Part shown: positions 1 through 8,481 of the stretch, piece after piece | Numbering within the stretch: position 1 is the stretch's first letter | How the letters are laid out: every line of letters starts with the position of its first letter | Source of the DNA: Duncaniella sp. | GTDB lineage: Bacteria > Bacteroidota > Bacteroidia > Bacteroidales > Muribaculaceae | Reading direction: 5' to 3' | Length of the DNA stretch: 42,037 nt | Assembly (NCBI RefSeq): GCF_029054785.1 | Contig: NZ_JAIDEN010000022.1 | Coordinates: forward strand, 1 to 42,037 | Notes under the pieces: generated by a model | Told to the model about the DNA's origin: nothing | The model's database searches: none | The model's input: only the letters and a program-made list of their open reading frames with translations | Made by a program: the position numbers and the translations under genes

Positions 1-69
1 ATTTTTACCACGGTTGGAAAGGCGGAACAATCCGGGGCGACCGGAGATCGAAAGAATATTTTTAAGCAT
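1..69 (-). CDS. DUF5606 family protein, N-terminal fragment
   Basis: Only the first 23 codons lie in the window; the rest runs off the left edge. The translated start (MLKNILSISGRPGLFRL) matches what I remember as the N-terminus of the Bacteroidota DUF5606 family, small cytosolic proteins of unknown function. The start codon at 69-67 is supported by a near-ideal Bacteroides promoter upstream (105-135), which leaves a leader of about 30 nt. No stop codon interrupts the visible part. The family call rests on recall of a short opening motif, so it is moderately sure; that a minus-strand gene starts here is more secure. Confidence 0.65.
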   Translation of the reverse strand, partial: MLKNILSISGRPGLFRLSNRGKN

Positions 70-104
70 ATTTTTATTGTTAGATAAATTTCTTTAGATG
101 CAGA

Positions 105-135
105 CAAAGTTACGAATTTTGACGTTTGCCTCAAA
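105..135 (-). promoter_or_regulatory. Bacteroides-type promoter for the DUF5606 gene
   Basis: Read on the minus strand, TTTG (135-132) is followed after exactly 19 bp by TAACTTTG (112-105), matching the Bacteroides primary sigma consensus TTTG-N19-TAnnTTTG. Transcription would start near position 100. Confidence 0.8.
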
Positions 136-190
136 ATTTATCTCAAATTACGTATCAGCCAGGCCTGACGCAGCTAAAATCGTGTCGTTT

Positions 191-928
191 TCACTTGCCG
201 GAGGCAGGCTTGCCTTGTCCCGACACTCCATTCGGATTCCCGTCCTGGTCTGCGCCTGAAGCAAAGCTGTTTGTCAAAAACACTGTGAAAATAGGGAAAA
301 AGATAAGCCCGACAGCGGAAAGCACAACTCCGAGCACTCTCCCGGTCACCGTCATCGCATGGATCGAACATCCGGCAGTGGTAAGGCTCATGATTGACCA
401 TTGCAATGAAGACCAATAGTCCCTCACATCGGGATTGACACCTTTTTCAGCCACAAAAAACGTCAGCGAACAGAAATAGACTCCGACAATAAGCACTATC
501 ATATATGTCGCAAGCATGTTTTTTATCCACTTCGATGAAGTCGTAGCCCCCGTTACAATCGTAAACACATAGGCCGCACGGATCATAGGGATAAACTTTA
601 AGACATATTCCGCGTGACGGTCTATCGGGATGTTGAAATGGTGTATGATATTGAGATACGGGATCGAAATCAGCAGGAACAGAACATGAGTCCAGAGATA
701 GCGGAGTTTCTTTCCTGAAAAAAGCATTTCAATAAGGACATCCGCAATGAAAAACAGGCAACACCAGAATTGCACCCTCAGATAGAATGTATCAGCCAGA
801 AATGACACATTCCGCAATGTATCCAGAGTTATAAGTGTGATAAGCAGCAATGACAGAATGACAACGCCGAAGTGCATCGTGGTCATCATGCGCTCCCTCA
901 GTTTCAAATCAATCGCAGAGACATTCAT
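191..928 (-). CDS. six-helix ion-channel-like membrane protein
   Basis: A 245-residue inner-membrane protein. Hydrophobic segments lie at about 15-36, 54-72, 77-98, 109-128, 138-160 and 199-222, with a re-entrant pore-like stretch at about 171-197. This is the plan of single-subunit voltage-gated-like (VIC superfamily) channels. The pore loop reads SLTTAGCSIHAMTVTGR, which aligns with the K+ channel filter T-T-V-G-Y-G-D and the later T-x-x-G-R, but with A, C and S in place of V, Y and G. The fourth helix carries few basic residues, so voltage sensing is doubtful. The C-terminal tail is short and Gly/Asn-rich. It follows the MATE gene on the same strand with a 78 bp gap. A cation channel is the best guess; ion selectivity cannot be assigned. 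Confidence 0.7.
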   Translation of the reverse strand: MNVSAIDLKLRERMMTTMHFGVVILSLLLITLITLDTLRNVSFLADTFYLRVQFWCCLFFIADVLIEMLFSGKKLRYLWTHVLFLLISIPYLNIIHHFNIPIDRHAEYVLKFIPMIRAAYVFTIVTGATTSSKWIKNMLATYMIVLIVGVYFCSLTFFVAEKGVNPDVRDYWSSLQWSIMSLTTAGCSIHAMTVTGRVLGVVLSAVGLIFFPIFTVFLTNSFASGADQDGNPNGVSGQGKPASGK

Positions 929-943
929 ACGTTTAGTAATATC

Positions 944-972
944 ACATTGTTATTTGTAAAAATTAACAATGT
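944..972. terminator. inverted repeat between the MATE and channel genes
   Basis: ACATTGTTA (944-952) is the exact reverse complement of TAACAATGT (964-972), separated by an 11 nt A/T-rich loop. It lies 35 bp past the end of the MATE gene and upstream of the channel gene. There is no T tract after the stem on the minus strand, so it may be a weak terminator or a regulator site rather than a standard intrinsic terminator. Confidence 0.35.
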
Positions 973-1006
973 TGAAGCCTCTTTTGTTGAATCATCGCAA
1001 CAACCG

Positions 1007-2410
1007 TCACAGAGATGCGCGCTCATGCAATCCCTTCTCCGGGATGCACGTCTCTGCTTTCCTGAACTTGGCCAGCTGCCAGACAACCATCACTGTTGTC
1101 ACCAGCGTAGCGACAAGATCCGACACAGGGAAAGCCGTCCAGACTCCGTCCAGACCCATCCTGGGAGGCAGGACAAGGAGCAAGGGGATCAGGAAAATGA
1201 CCTGACGCGTGAGCGAAAGAAAGATCGAGGCTTTGGCCTTGCCGATAGACTGGAACAAAGTCGTTGAGACCACCTGAAAACCGACAACCGTAAAAGCCAT
1301 CAGCGATATATGGAGACAACGGACGGTCTCTCGAATAAGTATCGGATCATTCGAGAAAGCCCTGCCGATATAGTCCGGGAAAAACAATCCGACCGACTGT
1401 CCGACCGTTACGATCAACGTTGCAACTCCGACCGCAAGCCAGTAGGTGCGCCGCAGACGCTCCAGTTTGCCTGCGCCATAATTGTATCCCACTATCGGCT
1501 GCATTCCCTGGCAGATACCGACCACGACCATTGTCATCAGTGATGTATAGGACGTGAATATTCCGGCAGCGGCCACAGCCATGTCTCCACCATACTGATA
1601 CAGGCTCTTGTTTATTATTATATTGATGAAGCAAGCCGCCGCATTTACCAGAGACGGAGCTGCGCCGATCGAAAGCACCGGCAATATAATCTTGCTGCGA
1701 AGCCGATACATATCGCGGTCTCTTGTGAAATACAGAGTATTTTTCGCCGAAAAGAAATGAGAAAGCACAAAATAGGCCGAGATTGCCATTGAAATGTCAG
1801 TAGCGATCGCAGCGCCCTTTATCCCCCACTCCAGATAAAAAATAAACACCGGCGCCAGGAGCAGGTTGCAGCCGGCACCGATCAGCATTGTTATCATGGC
1901 CTTTATCGGGTAGCCCGATGCTCTCATGAAATTGTTGAACGTGAAAGCCAGATTGGTCATAAACATACCCGGAAGAATATAGAGCATAAAATCGCGGGCA
2001 TAAGGCAAGGTTACGGCGCTGGCGCCGAAAGCCATCAGAATATCGTCAATAAAGACAACGAAACTCAATATGTAGCAGCCGACTATTATCAGCAACAAAA
2101 TCAGAGAACTGCACAAAGTCTTTTGGGCTCCTGCATAATCCTTGGCGCCAAGCAGTATCGAAAGTCTTGCGGATCCGCCTGCACCTATCAGTACACCGAA
2201 AGCAGCAGACAGGTTCATGACTGGAAACGTAATAGCCAGGCCTGCTATTGCTTCAGGCCCGACTCCTTGCCCGATAAAGATACGGTCTATTATGTTGTAA
2301 AGCGACATGACCAACATTCCTACCACGGCAGGAAGGCTATATCTCCACAACAGTCTGCCGATCGGCGAGTCACTGAGTTCTTTAAGTTTGGATGTGTCGT
2401 TACCAGTCAT
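1007..2410 (-). CDS. MATE family multidrug/metabolite exporter
   Basis: A 467-residue polytopic membrane protein with about 12 hydrophobic segments in two halves of six, the usual length and layout of the MATE family. The N-terminal half shows the familiar pattern of P at the first helix (SLPAVVGMLVMSLYNIIDR) followed by IGQGVGPEAIAGLAI. MATE proteins exchange Na+ or H+ for cationic drugs or metabolites across the inner membrane; the substrate cannot be read from sequence. The start at 2410 gives the normal hydrophilic leader (MTGNDTSKLKEL). The channel-like gene lies downstream on the same strand. Confidence 0.92.
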   Translation of the reverse strand: MTGNDTSKLKELSDSPIGRLLWRYSLPAVVGMLVMSLYNIIDRIFIGQGVGPEAIAGLAITFPVMNLSAAFGVLIGAGGSARLSILLGAKDYAGAQKTLCSSLILLLIIVGCYILSFVVFIDDILMAFGASAVTLPYARDFMLYILPGMFMTNLAFTFNNFMRASGYPIKAMITMLIGAGCNLLLAPVFIFYLEWGIKGAAIATDISMAISAYFVLSHFFSAKNTLYFTRDRDMYRLRSKIILPVLSIGAAPSLVNAAACFINIIINKSLYQYGGDMAVAAAGIFTSYTSLMTMVVVGICQGMQPIVGYNYGAGKLERLRRTYWLAVGVATLIVTVGQSVGLFFPDYIGRAFSNDPILIRETVRCLHISLMAFTVVGFQVVSTTLFQSIGKAKASIFLSLTRQVIFLIPLLLVLPPRMGLDGVWTAFPVSDLVATLVTTVMVVWQLAKFRKAETCIPEKGLHERASL

Positions 2411-2433
2411 TTTTCACTTGTGTTTCACACATA

Positions 2434-2441
2434 CAAAATTA
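2434..2441 (-). promoter_or_regulatory. possible -7 box for the MATE gene
   Basis: On the minus strand TAATTTTG (2441-2434) fits TAnnTTTG and lies 24 bp upstream of the MATE start. No clear TTTG is found 19-20 bp further upstream, so this is tentative. Confidence 0.35.
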
Positions 2442-2544
2442 CTCAATTTTCGCAAGAAGCCATTCTTATTATTGAATTTTAATACAAAAACGCACGTCCC
2501 TTGCGAATTAATGATTGTAATTTCTCCAACATTCAAGATATGCC

Positions 2545-2703
2545 TCAAATATATGGGAACCTAATAATATTGAACCAATTTACCTCCGTCTTCTGAATGG
2601 AGTCGGCCGGCACCATACCAGGGTGTGCCCCCGGAATCCATTCGTTGTCGAAATAGTAGAATACGGTTTCGATGTCCTGTTCAGTCAGTGGGGGGACTGA
2701 ATT
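2545..2703 (-). pseudogene. probable coding remnant
   Basis: This minus-strand frame is open from just after a TGA at 2706-2704 to a TGA at 2547-2545 and reads like real protein in its middle part (TEQDIETVFYYFDNEWIPG, then AHPGMVPADSIQKTEVNW). It has no credible start codon at its head, and both flanks look non-coding and A/T-rich. The neighbouring frame upstream (VPYMKFSPPTD) also looks coding-like before it stops, which suggests a frameshift. The phrase PADSIQKTEV resembles TonB-plug-like or similar envelope domains, but that is only an impression. I cannot name the parent family. Confidence 0.3.
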
Positions 2704-2973
2704 TCATGTACGGCACTGTCGGTTATACAGCTGTTTTGAGCAAACGCAATACTCGATTGAACGATAAAGAAAGAAACAATTAAAAATAACCAATAGTTAA
2801 TTACGAGCCGAAAATCATATTGTTCTAAAACAAAGCAAAATCAACCTCTAAATCACATCTTATGTACGGTCTCTTTCAAACTGATACCAAGACCTAAGAC
2901 CATAAAAACACGAAATCTTGGGGAGGTGTATTAAAATTTAGTATTTTTTAGCGTTTAATTGAGATATAAATAC
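2704..2973. other. A/T-rich intergenic stretch without a clear gene
   Basis: Together with 2411-2544 this makes up most of the roughly 630 bp gap between the MATE gene and the next plus-strand gene. Apart from the coding remnant and the promoter-like motif at 2974, I see no gene, RNA or repeat in it. The base composition is clearly lower in G+C than in the flanking genes. Confidence 0.5.
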
Positions 2974-2982
2974 TAATTTTGC
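2974..2982 (+). promoter_or_regulatory. possible -7 box for the 3038 gene
   Basis: TAATTTTGC fits the Bacteroides TAnnTTTGC element and would place transcription start about 50 nt before the ATG at 3038. The matching upstream TTTG box is not evident. Confidence 0.45.
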
Positions 2983-3037
2983 TTTGTCGAGTGGTTCTGA
3001 CGTTGTCAGACACACTTTTTGTATTATCACATTTCCT

Positions 3038-3580
3038 ATGAAATCTGTTAGTTTCGTATTGCTGTTTTTCATTAGTTTTGCCTGTCAGGCCAATGATCTG
3101 AAAATGTTTTGTCTGAGCGGTCCGGTTGATTCGATCTGCATTGTCATGAATGATGCAGGACTCGAATGGCAGACGGAATATACCTTTGACACTGATGGCG
3201 CTCTGATCGAGATTGACGGCGAAGAGATTGATTGCAAACGGGATGCCGAAGGCAGGATGACAGCGATCACACTCATTGACACAGCCGAGGACGACGAAGA
3301 GTCCTATACAACCATCTCAATGAAGCTCTTCTATGACAAAGCCGGACATGTTGTCAAATCAGAAGCCGTTTCAGGAGATGAACAATGGGTGCAGACATAC
3401 GTCTACGACACCAAAGGGCTGCTAAAACAACACTCCTATAATATGAACGGGGAAGACGAGATCCAGACTTATACCTATCTTAAGTTCGACAAGTTCGGCA
3501 ACTGGACAGAGCGGCTTGAAAAGTCCAAGTCAATGGATCAGACAATACGTCAGATCCGCAACATCACATATAGTGAATGA
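3038..3580 (+). CDS. small exported protein with YD-like repeats
   Basis: A 180-residue protein of unknown function. It begins with a signal peptide (MKSVSFVLLFFISFACQA, cleavage near residue 18), so it is exported. The mature part has loosely repeated strand-turn units such as YDKAGHVVKSEAV, YDTKGLLKQHSY and FDKFGNWTER, the pattern seen in RHS/YD-like secreted proteins of Bacteroidota. An upstream in-frame TTG at 2984 would hide the signal peptide behind an 18-residue extension, so ATG 3038 is preferred. Its stop overlaps an ATG at 3577, although the next gene probably starts 42 nt later. Its closeness to the redox genes downstream may be only positional. Confidence 0.75.
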   Translation: MKSVSFVLLFFISFACQANDLKMFCLSGPVDSICIVMNDAGLEWQTEYTFDTDGALIEIDGEEIDCKRDAEGRMTAITLIDTAEDDEESYTTISMKLFYDKAGHVVKSEAVSGDEQWVQTYVYDTKGLLKQHSYNMNGEDEIQTYTYLKFDKFGNWTERLEKSKSMDQTIRQIRNITYSE

Positions 3581-3621
3581 CAAGCAAAAAGATAAACCAA
3601 TCAACCCAACCAATATTCTCT

Positions 3622-4410
3622 ATGTCAATGTACAAAATTATTGAGAAAGAACATTTCTCTGAAAATGTAGTCAGATTCGAGGTAGAGGCACCTCTGATAG
3701 CCCGCTCCCGCCGTCCGGGCCACTTCGTCATCGTCCGTACCGGTGAAGGCGGAGAACGAATCCCACTCACTATTGCAGGTGCCGATCTGAATAAAGGCAC
3801 AATTACATTGGTGGTGCAGGCCGTCGGCGAAAGTACCCGAAAAATATGTGCGCTTGAACCAGGAGAGTGTTTCACAGATGTTGTAGGACCTCTCGGCCAG
3901 GCAACCCATATAGAGAACGTGGGAACAGTTGTCTGCTGTGGCGGTGGTGTAGGAGTAGCGCCTCTTCTGCCGATCGTGAAAGCCATGAAGGAAGCCGGTA
4001 ACCGTGTCGTTTCAATTCTGGCGGCAAGAACAGCCGAGCTGATAATCCTTGAAAAAGAAGTGGCTGAATACAGTGACGAGGTGATAATCATGACCGATGA
4101 CGGCTCAAAAGGAGAAAAAGGCCTGGTTACAGCCGGCTTGGAAGCGGTCATAGCCCGCGAAAAGGTTGATCAGGTAGTGGCTATCGGGCCTGCTGTCATG
4201 ATGAAATTCGTAGCGCTGACCACCAAGAAATATGAGATCCCGACAATGGTATCGCTCAACACTATCATGGTCGACGGAACAGGCATGTGTGGCGCATGCC
4301 GTATCACAGTCGGCGGCAAAACCAAATTCGTCTGCATCGACGGACCTGAGTTTGACGCACATAAGGTTGATTTCGATGAAATGATAACCAGGCTGAAAGC
4401 CTATAATTGA
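3622..4410 (+). CDS. nfnA: FAD/NAD-binding, [2Fe-2S] electron-transfer subunit (NfnA-like)
   Basis: About 262 residues, a member of the ferredoxin-reductase-like family of PyrK and NfnA. The N-terminal FAD domain has the R-x-P-L-T-I motif (GERIPLTIAG). The NAD-binding domain follows with CCGGGVGVAPLLPIVKAM. Near the C-terminus, GTGMCGACR and a later FVCIDGP supply cysteines for a [2Fe-2S] cluster. With the next gene it should form the NADH-dependent reduced ferredoxin:NADP+ oxidoreductase or a related complex in the cytosol. The start is taken as ATG 3622 (or 3628), because the 15 or so residues encoded from ATG 3577 do not look like family sequence. The gap to the partner gene is 72 bp. Annotation as dihydroorotate dehydrogenase electron-transfer subunit is possible, but no pyrD is adjacent. 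Confidence 0.85.
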   Translation: MSMYKIIEKEHFSENVVRFEVEAPLIARSRRPGHFVIVRTGEGGERIPLTIAGADLNKGTITLVVQAVGESTRKICALEPGECFTDVVGPLGQATHIENVGTVVCCGGGVGVAPLLPIVKAMKEAGNRVVSILAARTAELIILEKEVAEYSDEVIIMTDDGSKGEKGLVTAGLEAVIAREKVDQVVAIGPAVMMKFVALTTKKYEIPTMVSLNTIMVDGTGMCGACRITVGGKTKFVCIDGPEFDAHKVDFDEMITRLKAYN

Positions 4411-4482
4411 TCTGCCGGCACCAACAGACCGGTCCCAACCACAATTCAAATTTACAATAACCTTAAATATTCCTATTCAGAA

Positions 4483-5958
4483 ATGGATCAAAATACAAGC
4501 CGCGATGCAAAGTGGCGTGAAGAACTGCGCTCGGCATTAAGCGCAAAACAGCGCACATCAATCCCGCGAGCTGTCATGCCGCAATTGAATGCCGCATATC
4601 GAATCACATGCAACCATGAAGTAAACCAGGGCCTTGCCACTGGACAGGCCGTAATCGAGGCGACCCGATGCCTTGACTGTCCGGATCCGCAGTGTATGAG
4701 CGGCTGTCCGGTATCGATCAATATTCCTTCCTTCATCAAAAATATTGAACGCGGAGAATTCCTTGCCGCAGCAGCTGTTCTCAAGCAGACCAGCGCGCTT
4801 CCGGCTGTGTGTGGACGTGTGTGTCCTCAGGAAAAGCAGTGCGAATCACGCTGCATCTACAACAAGATGAAAAAAGAACCGGTTGCGATCGGCTATCTCG
4901 AACGCTTTGCCGCAGACTTCGAGCGGATGAACAACAAGGCCAACGGAATCAAACCGACTGCCACAGCGAGCGAGAAAAACGGTTTGCGCATCGCCGTTGT
5001 AGGTTCCGGTCCCGCCGGACTGTCATTTGCCGGAGACATGATCAAAAAGGGCTATGAAGTGACCGTCTACGAGGCTTTGCATGAGATCGGCGGAGTGCTG
5101 AAATACGGTATTCCCGAATTCCGCCTGCCCAACTCGGTTGTAGAAGCTGAGATTGACGCTCTGAGAGCCGAAGGGGTGGAATTTGTAAAGGATTGCGTTG
5201 TCGGCAAGACAATCTCCTATGATCAACTGCATGAACTGGGCTTCGACGGAATTTTTGTAGCCTCAGGAGCCGGACTGCCTCGCTTCATGGGTATTCCCGG
5301 AGAGAATCTCATCGGAATCATGTCATCAAACGAATATCTCACCCGAATCAATCTGATGGGTGCCGGTCGGCAAGGCGAGGATACGCCGGTGCTGAAAGGC
5401 AACAGAGTGGCAGTGATCGGTGGCGGCAACACAGCAATGGACTCTGTGCGCACAGCCCTTCGCCAAGGCTCGAAGACAGCCATGATCGTCTATCGCCGTA
5501 GCATCGAGGAAATGCCTGCGCGAGTAGAGGAAGTGCACCATGCCCAGGAAGAAGGTGTGGAATTCATCACACTCTGCAACCCGGTTGAATATCTGGCTGA
5601 CGACAAAGGCCGAGTGCGCGCAATGAGAGTGCAGCGCATGGAACTTGGCGAGCCTGACGCATCCGGCCGACGCTCACCTGTTCCGATCGAAGGAGCCATT
5701 GACGAAATTGAGGTAGATCTGGTGATTGTCAGCGTCGGAGTCTCCCCCAACCCGCTTATTCCCAACGCGATTCCGGAACTTGAGATCTCACGGAGAGGCA
5801 CAATCGTTGTCAACGAAGACTCGATGCAATCATCTCTGTCTGACATCTATGCCGGAGGCGATATTGTCCGTGGCGGCGCAACTGTGATCCTCGCAATGGG
5901 TGACGGTCGACGCGCTGCGGCTGCAATGGACAAAGCCCTCTCCGCTAAAGCGGAATAA
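4483..5958 (+). CDS. gltA: GltA/NfnB-type NADPH-dependent Fe-S flavoprotein
   Basis: 491 residues, the usual length of the homotetrameric glutamate synthase small-subunit family. The N-terminal cysteine clusters (CLDCPDPQCMSGCP, then CGRVCPQEKQCESRC) would bind two [4Fe-4S] centres. FAD binding is shown by VVGSGPAGLSFAGD at about residue 172, NADPH binding by VIGGGNTAMDS at about 310, and the C-terminal FAD motif by YAGGDIVRGGATVILAMGDG. Databases call this family NADPH-dependent glutamate synthase; next to an NfnA-like subunit it is better read as NfnB, the large subunit of the bifurcating transhydrogenase. No large glutamate synthase subunit is nearby. The assignment of family is firm; the physiological reaction is inferred from context. 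Confidence 0.9.
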   Translation: MDQNTSRDAKWREELRSALSAKQRTSIPRAVMPQLNAAYRITCNHEVNQGLATGQAVIEATRCLDCPDPQCMSGCPVSINIPSFIKNIERGEFLAAAAVLKQTSALPAVCGRVCPQEKQCESRCIYNKMKKEPVAIGYLERFAADFERMNNKANGIKPTATASEKNGLRIAVVGSGPAGLSFAGDMIKKGYEVTVYEALHEIGGVLKYGIPEFRLPNSVVEAEIDALRAEGVEFVKDCVVGKTISYDQLHELGFDGIFVASGAGLPRFMGIPGENLIGIMSSNEYLTRINLMGAGRQGEDTPVLKGNRVAVIGGGNTAMDSVRTALRQGSKTAMIVYRRSIEEMPARVEEVHHAQEEGVEFITLCNPVEYLADDKGRVRAMRVQRMELGEPDASGRRSPVPIEGAIDEIEVDLVIVSVGVSPNPLIPNAIPELEISRRGTIVVNEDSMQSSLSDIYAGGDIVRGGATVILAMGDGRRAAAAMDKALSAKAE

Positions 5959-5966
5959 AGCGGAAG

Positions 5967-5998
5967 TTTGCGTATATGCCCCGAATTTGCTAAATTTG
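5967..5998 (+). promoter_or_regulatory. Bacteroides-type promoter for the PD40 gene
   Basis: TTTG (5967-5970) and TAAATTTG (5991-5998) are separated by 20 bp, close to the consensus spacing. Transcription would start near 6004, about 25 nt before the ATG at 6029, so the envelope gene and floA can be transcribed apart from gltA. Confidence 0.7.
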
Positions 5999-6028
5999 GG
6001 CAACCAAACCGAACCCAACACTGATAAT

Positions 6029-7465
6029 ATGACCAAACTACTCAGAAATATAGTAGTCCTATCGGCATTCCTTGGAGCGGTTTCTCCGCTCCAAGCTGCC
6101 GATCCTACTGAAATCTCGGCAGCTGTTGAAGCGGCAAAGGATGCGCCGAAAAACCAGACTGTAAACCTCAAAGCCGCAGATCTGCTTAAAGATGCCGGAC
6201 GATTCAAAGAAGCCATCCCCTTCTATCTCAAAAGCGGCAATACCGGGAATTTGGGTATTGCCGAAAGCTATTTCTATCTATACGAGTTTGACAAAGCCGA
6301 CGAATATCTCGACAAATATCTTGCGAAACGCTCGAAAACAGATGCGGCGAAAGATCTGGGATTCTCTTATGGCGACGGCAGCGAGACCCTGGACTGGACC
6401 GACTATCTTCGTTCAAGAATTGATCTTGGACGAAGCATGCTCGACCGTGTGGAGAAAATTCAGATTATCGACAGCATCAATGTCCCGTCTGAGGAATTTT
6501 TCAAATTCGTAAAGCTGGCAAAAAGCGCCGGCAGTCTGGCCGATGAGTTCGAAATCGAAAAAATTGTCCCCAAAGACTATCTTGACTCTCAGTCCATCTC
6601 AGGCATCTGGGCACCGGCATACATTTCGGAATCCGGCGAAGACATGATCTGGTATGGATCCGCCAATGACGGAGAATCGAAAATGTATGAATCCTACCGT
6701 CTGGCTGACGGCAGCTGGGAAACTCCAAATCTGCTGTTCGACTACAAATCAATCTTCGGCAACACCAACGGCACATGGGTCGGTTATCCGTTTCTGATGT
6801 CAGACGGTGTGACGCTCTATTTCGCCGCCGACGGTGAAAACTCATTAGGAGATCTCGACATATTCATTTCCCGACGTGACGAAGACGGATTCCTCCAGCC
6901 GTCAAACATAGGTATGCCCTATAACTCACCATACAATGACTACATGTATGCCATTGACGAGGTCACCGGCACAGGATGGTGGGCATCTGACCGCAACGGG
7001 CTGAAAGACTCAGTCACAATCTACACCTTTATACCTCAGGATCTCCGCATCAATTATCCGATAGACACTCCGGACCTGATTGATTTCGCAAAAGTGTCGT
7101 CAATCAAACCCACTCAGGATCCTGACAGAAATTATTCCGCAATAAGAGACAAGATTGCCTCTCTCTCCTCAATGAAAGGCTCCCGAAACAACCGCAAGAT
7201 ACGTTTTGCGCTTCCTGACGGCAGAATCATCACCTCTGTCTCAGATCTTTCATCCGGAATGGCACGTGAAGCAATGCGCCAGTACCTTGACGAAGCAAGA
7301 GCTTATGACGAGGCAGTGGCCCGGCTCGCAGAACTCAGGGAAACATACGCCAAAGGCGACCACAGTGTAGAACATGAAATCCTGTCACTTGAAAACGGTC
7401 TTGACCACCGGCGCGCGGAACTGAAACGCATTAAAAACAGCATCGTCACAGCCGTGATGGACTGA
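6029..7465 (+). CDS. exported TPR / PD40 beta-propeller protein
   Basis: 478 residues. A signal peptide (MTKLLRNIVVLSAFLG, ending near LQAAD) directs export. The next 130 residues are helical and TPR-like (DAGRFKEAIPFYLKSGN, then YLYEFDKADEYLDKYL). The middle region has WD40-like PD40 strands such as DGVTLYFAADGENSLGDLDI and GTGWWASDRNG. The last 80 residues are charged and probably coiled coil (YDEAVARLAELRETYAKG). This layout is common in Bacteroidota envelope proteins of the OmpA/PorE type, but no OmpA peptidoglycan-binding domain is seen here. The start at 6029 is chosen because it follows a promoter and opens the signal peptide; an in-frame start at 5900 would lie inside gltA. Its role is unknown. 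Confidence 0.8.
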   Translation: MTKLLRNIVVLSAFLGAVSPLQAADPTEISAAVEAAKDAPKNQTVNLKAADLLKDAGRFKEAIPFYLKSGNTGNLGIAESYFYLYEFDKADEYLDKYLAKRSKTDAAKDLGFSYGDGSETLDWTDYLRSRIDLGRSMLDRVEKIQIIDSINVPSEEFFKFVKLAKSAGSLADEFEIEKIVPKDYLDSQSISGIWAPAYISESGEDMIWYGSANDGESKMYESYRLADGSWETPNLLFDYKSIFGNTNGTWVGYPFLMSDGVTLYFAADGENSLGDLDIFISRRDEDGFLQPSNIGMPYNSPYNDYMYAIDEVTGTGWWASDRNGLKDSVTIYTFIPQDLRINYPIDTPDLIDFAKVSSIKPTQDPDRNYSAIRDKIASLSSMKGSRNNRKIRFALPDGRIITSVSDLSSGMAREAMRQYLDEARAYDEAVARLAELRETYAKGDHSVEHEILSLENGLDHRRAELKRIKNSIVTAVMD

Positions 7466-7507
7466 ATAACAAAGAACTCTCTTTAACCACCACAATCATA
7501 TTTTTGT

Positions 7508-8476
7508 ATGGAAGTAACTCTGATTTTGATACTGATCGCACTGGTGATCATTATCTGCATCTTTTTTTACTATGTGCCGTTCTTCCTGTGGATCTCCGCC
7601 CGTGTGAGCGGAGTCAGGATCTCGCTGATGCAGCTTTTCCTCATGCGCATCCGAAAAGTCCCGGCTTCAGTCATTGTCCGGGCTTTGATTGAAGCCCATA
7701 AGGCCGGACTCAACGATGTGTCAAGGGACGATCTTGAAGCGCACTATCTTGCAGGCGGCAACGTTGAAAAAGTGGTTCATGCGCTTGTGTCAGCATCGAA
7801 AGCAAACATTGATCTTGGCTTCAAAATGGCAACAGCCATTGATCTGGCCGGTCGCGATGTGTTCCAGGCGGTGCAGATGTCAGTCAACCCAAAAGTAATC
7901 GAGACACCGCATGTCACAGCCGTCGCCAAAGACGGCATCCAGCTGATAGCGATAGCCCGTGTAACTGTCCGCGCTAATATCCGTCAGCTCGTTGGCGGCG
8001 CAGGAGAAGACACTGTTCTCGCACGTGTAGGCGAAGGCATCGTCTCATCTATCGGTTCTTCGGAAAGTCACAAGCAGGTACTCGAAAACCCCGACAACAT
8101 TTCAAAACTCGTTTTGCGCAAAGGGCTTGATTCCGGCACTGCTTTCGAGATTCTTTCGATTGACATCGCAGACATCGACATAGGCAAAAACATCGGAGCT
8201 GCTCTCCAGATCGACCAGGCCCAGGCCGACAAAAGCATCGCACAGGCCAAGGCAGAAGAACGCCGCGCCATGGCGATCGCACTTGAACAGGAAATGCGCG
8301 CAAAAGCTCAGGAAGCCCGCGCAAAAGTGATCGAAGCAGAAGCAGAACTTCCGCGAGCCATGGCCCAGGCATTCCTTTCAGGTAATCTCGGCGTTATGGA
8401 CTATTACCGCATGAAAAATATCGAATCTGACACAACAATGCGTCAGAATATCGCCAATCCTCCCATCTCCAAATAA
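7508..8476 (+). CDS. floA: flotillin-like protein FloA
   Basis: 322 residues, the standard length of the FloA (UPF0365) family. One N-terminal membrane hairpin (residues 4-28) anchors the protein on the inner face of the membrane. An SPFH/PHB domain follows (VSGVRISLMQLFLMRIRKVP onward), then an Ala/Glu/Lys-rich coiled-coil stretch near residues 235-285 (AKAEERRAMAIALEQEMRAK). FloA assembles membrane microdomains that influence fluidity, secretion and signalling. In many bacteria it is paired with an NfeD protein; here no nfeD is adjacent. It lies 42 bp after the PD40 gene and 5 bp before the PHP gene, so these three probably form one operon. Confidence 0.95.
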   Translation: MEVTLILILIALVIIICIFFYYVPFFLWISARVSGVRISLMQLFLMRIRKVPASVIVRALIEAHKAGLNDVSRDDLEAHYLAGGNVEKVVHALVSASKANIDLGFKMATAIDLAGRDVFQAVQMSVNPKVIETPHVTAVAKDGIQLIAIARVTVRANIRQLVGGAGEDTVLARVGEGIVSSIGSSESHKQVLENPDNISKLVLRKGLDSGTAFEILSIDIADIDIGKNIGAALQIDQAQADKSIAQAKAEERRAMAIALEQEMRAKAQEARAKVIEAEAELPRAMAQAFLSGNLGVMDYYRMKNIESDTTMRQNIANPPISK

Positions 8477-8481
8477 AGCAA

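Noticed and set aside
3577..3621. Earlier ATG for the NfnA-like gene, overlapping the preceding stop
   Set aside because: The 15 added residues do not look like the family N-terminus; the ATGs at 3622 and 3628 fit better. Translational coupling through this overlap is therefore not claimed.
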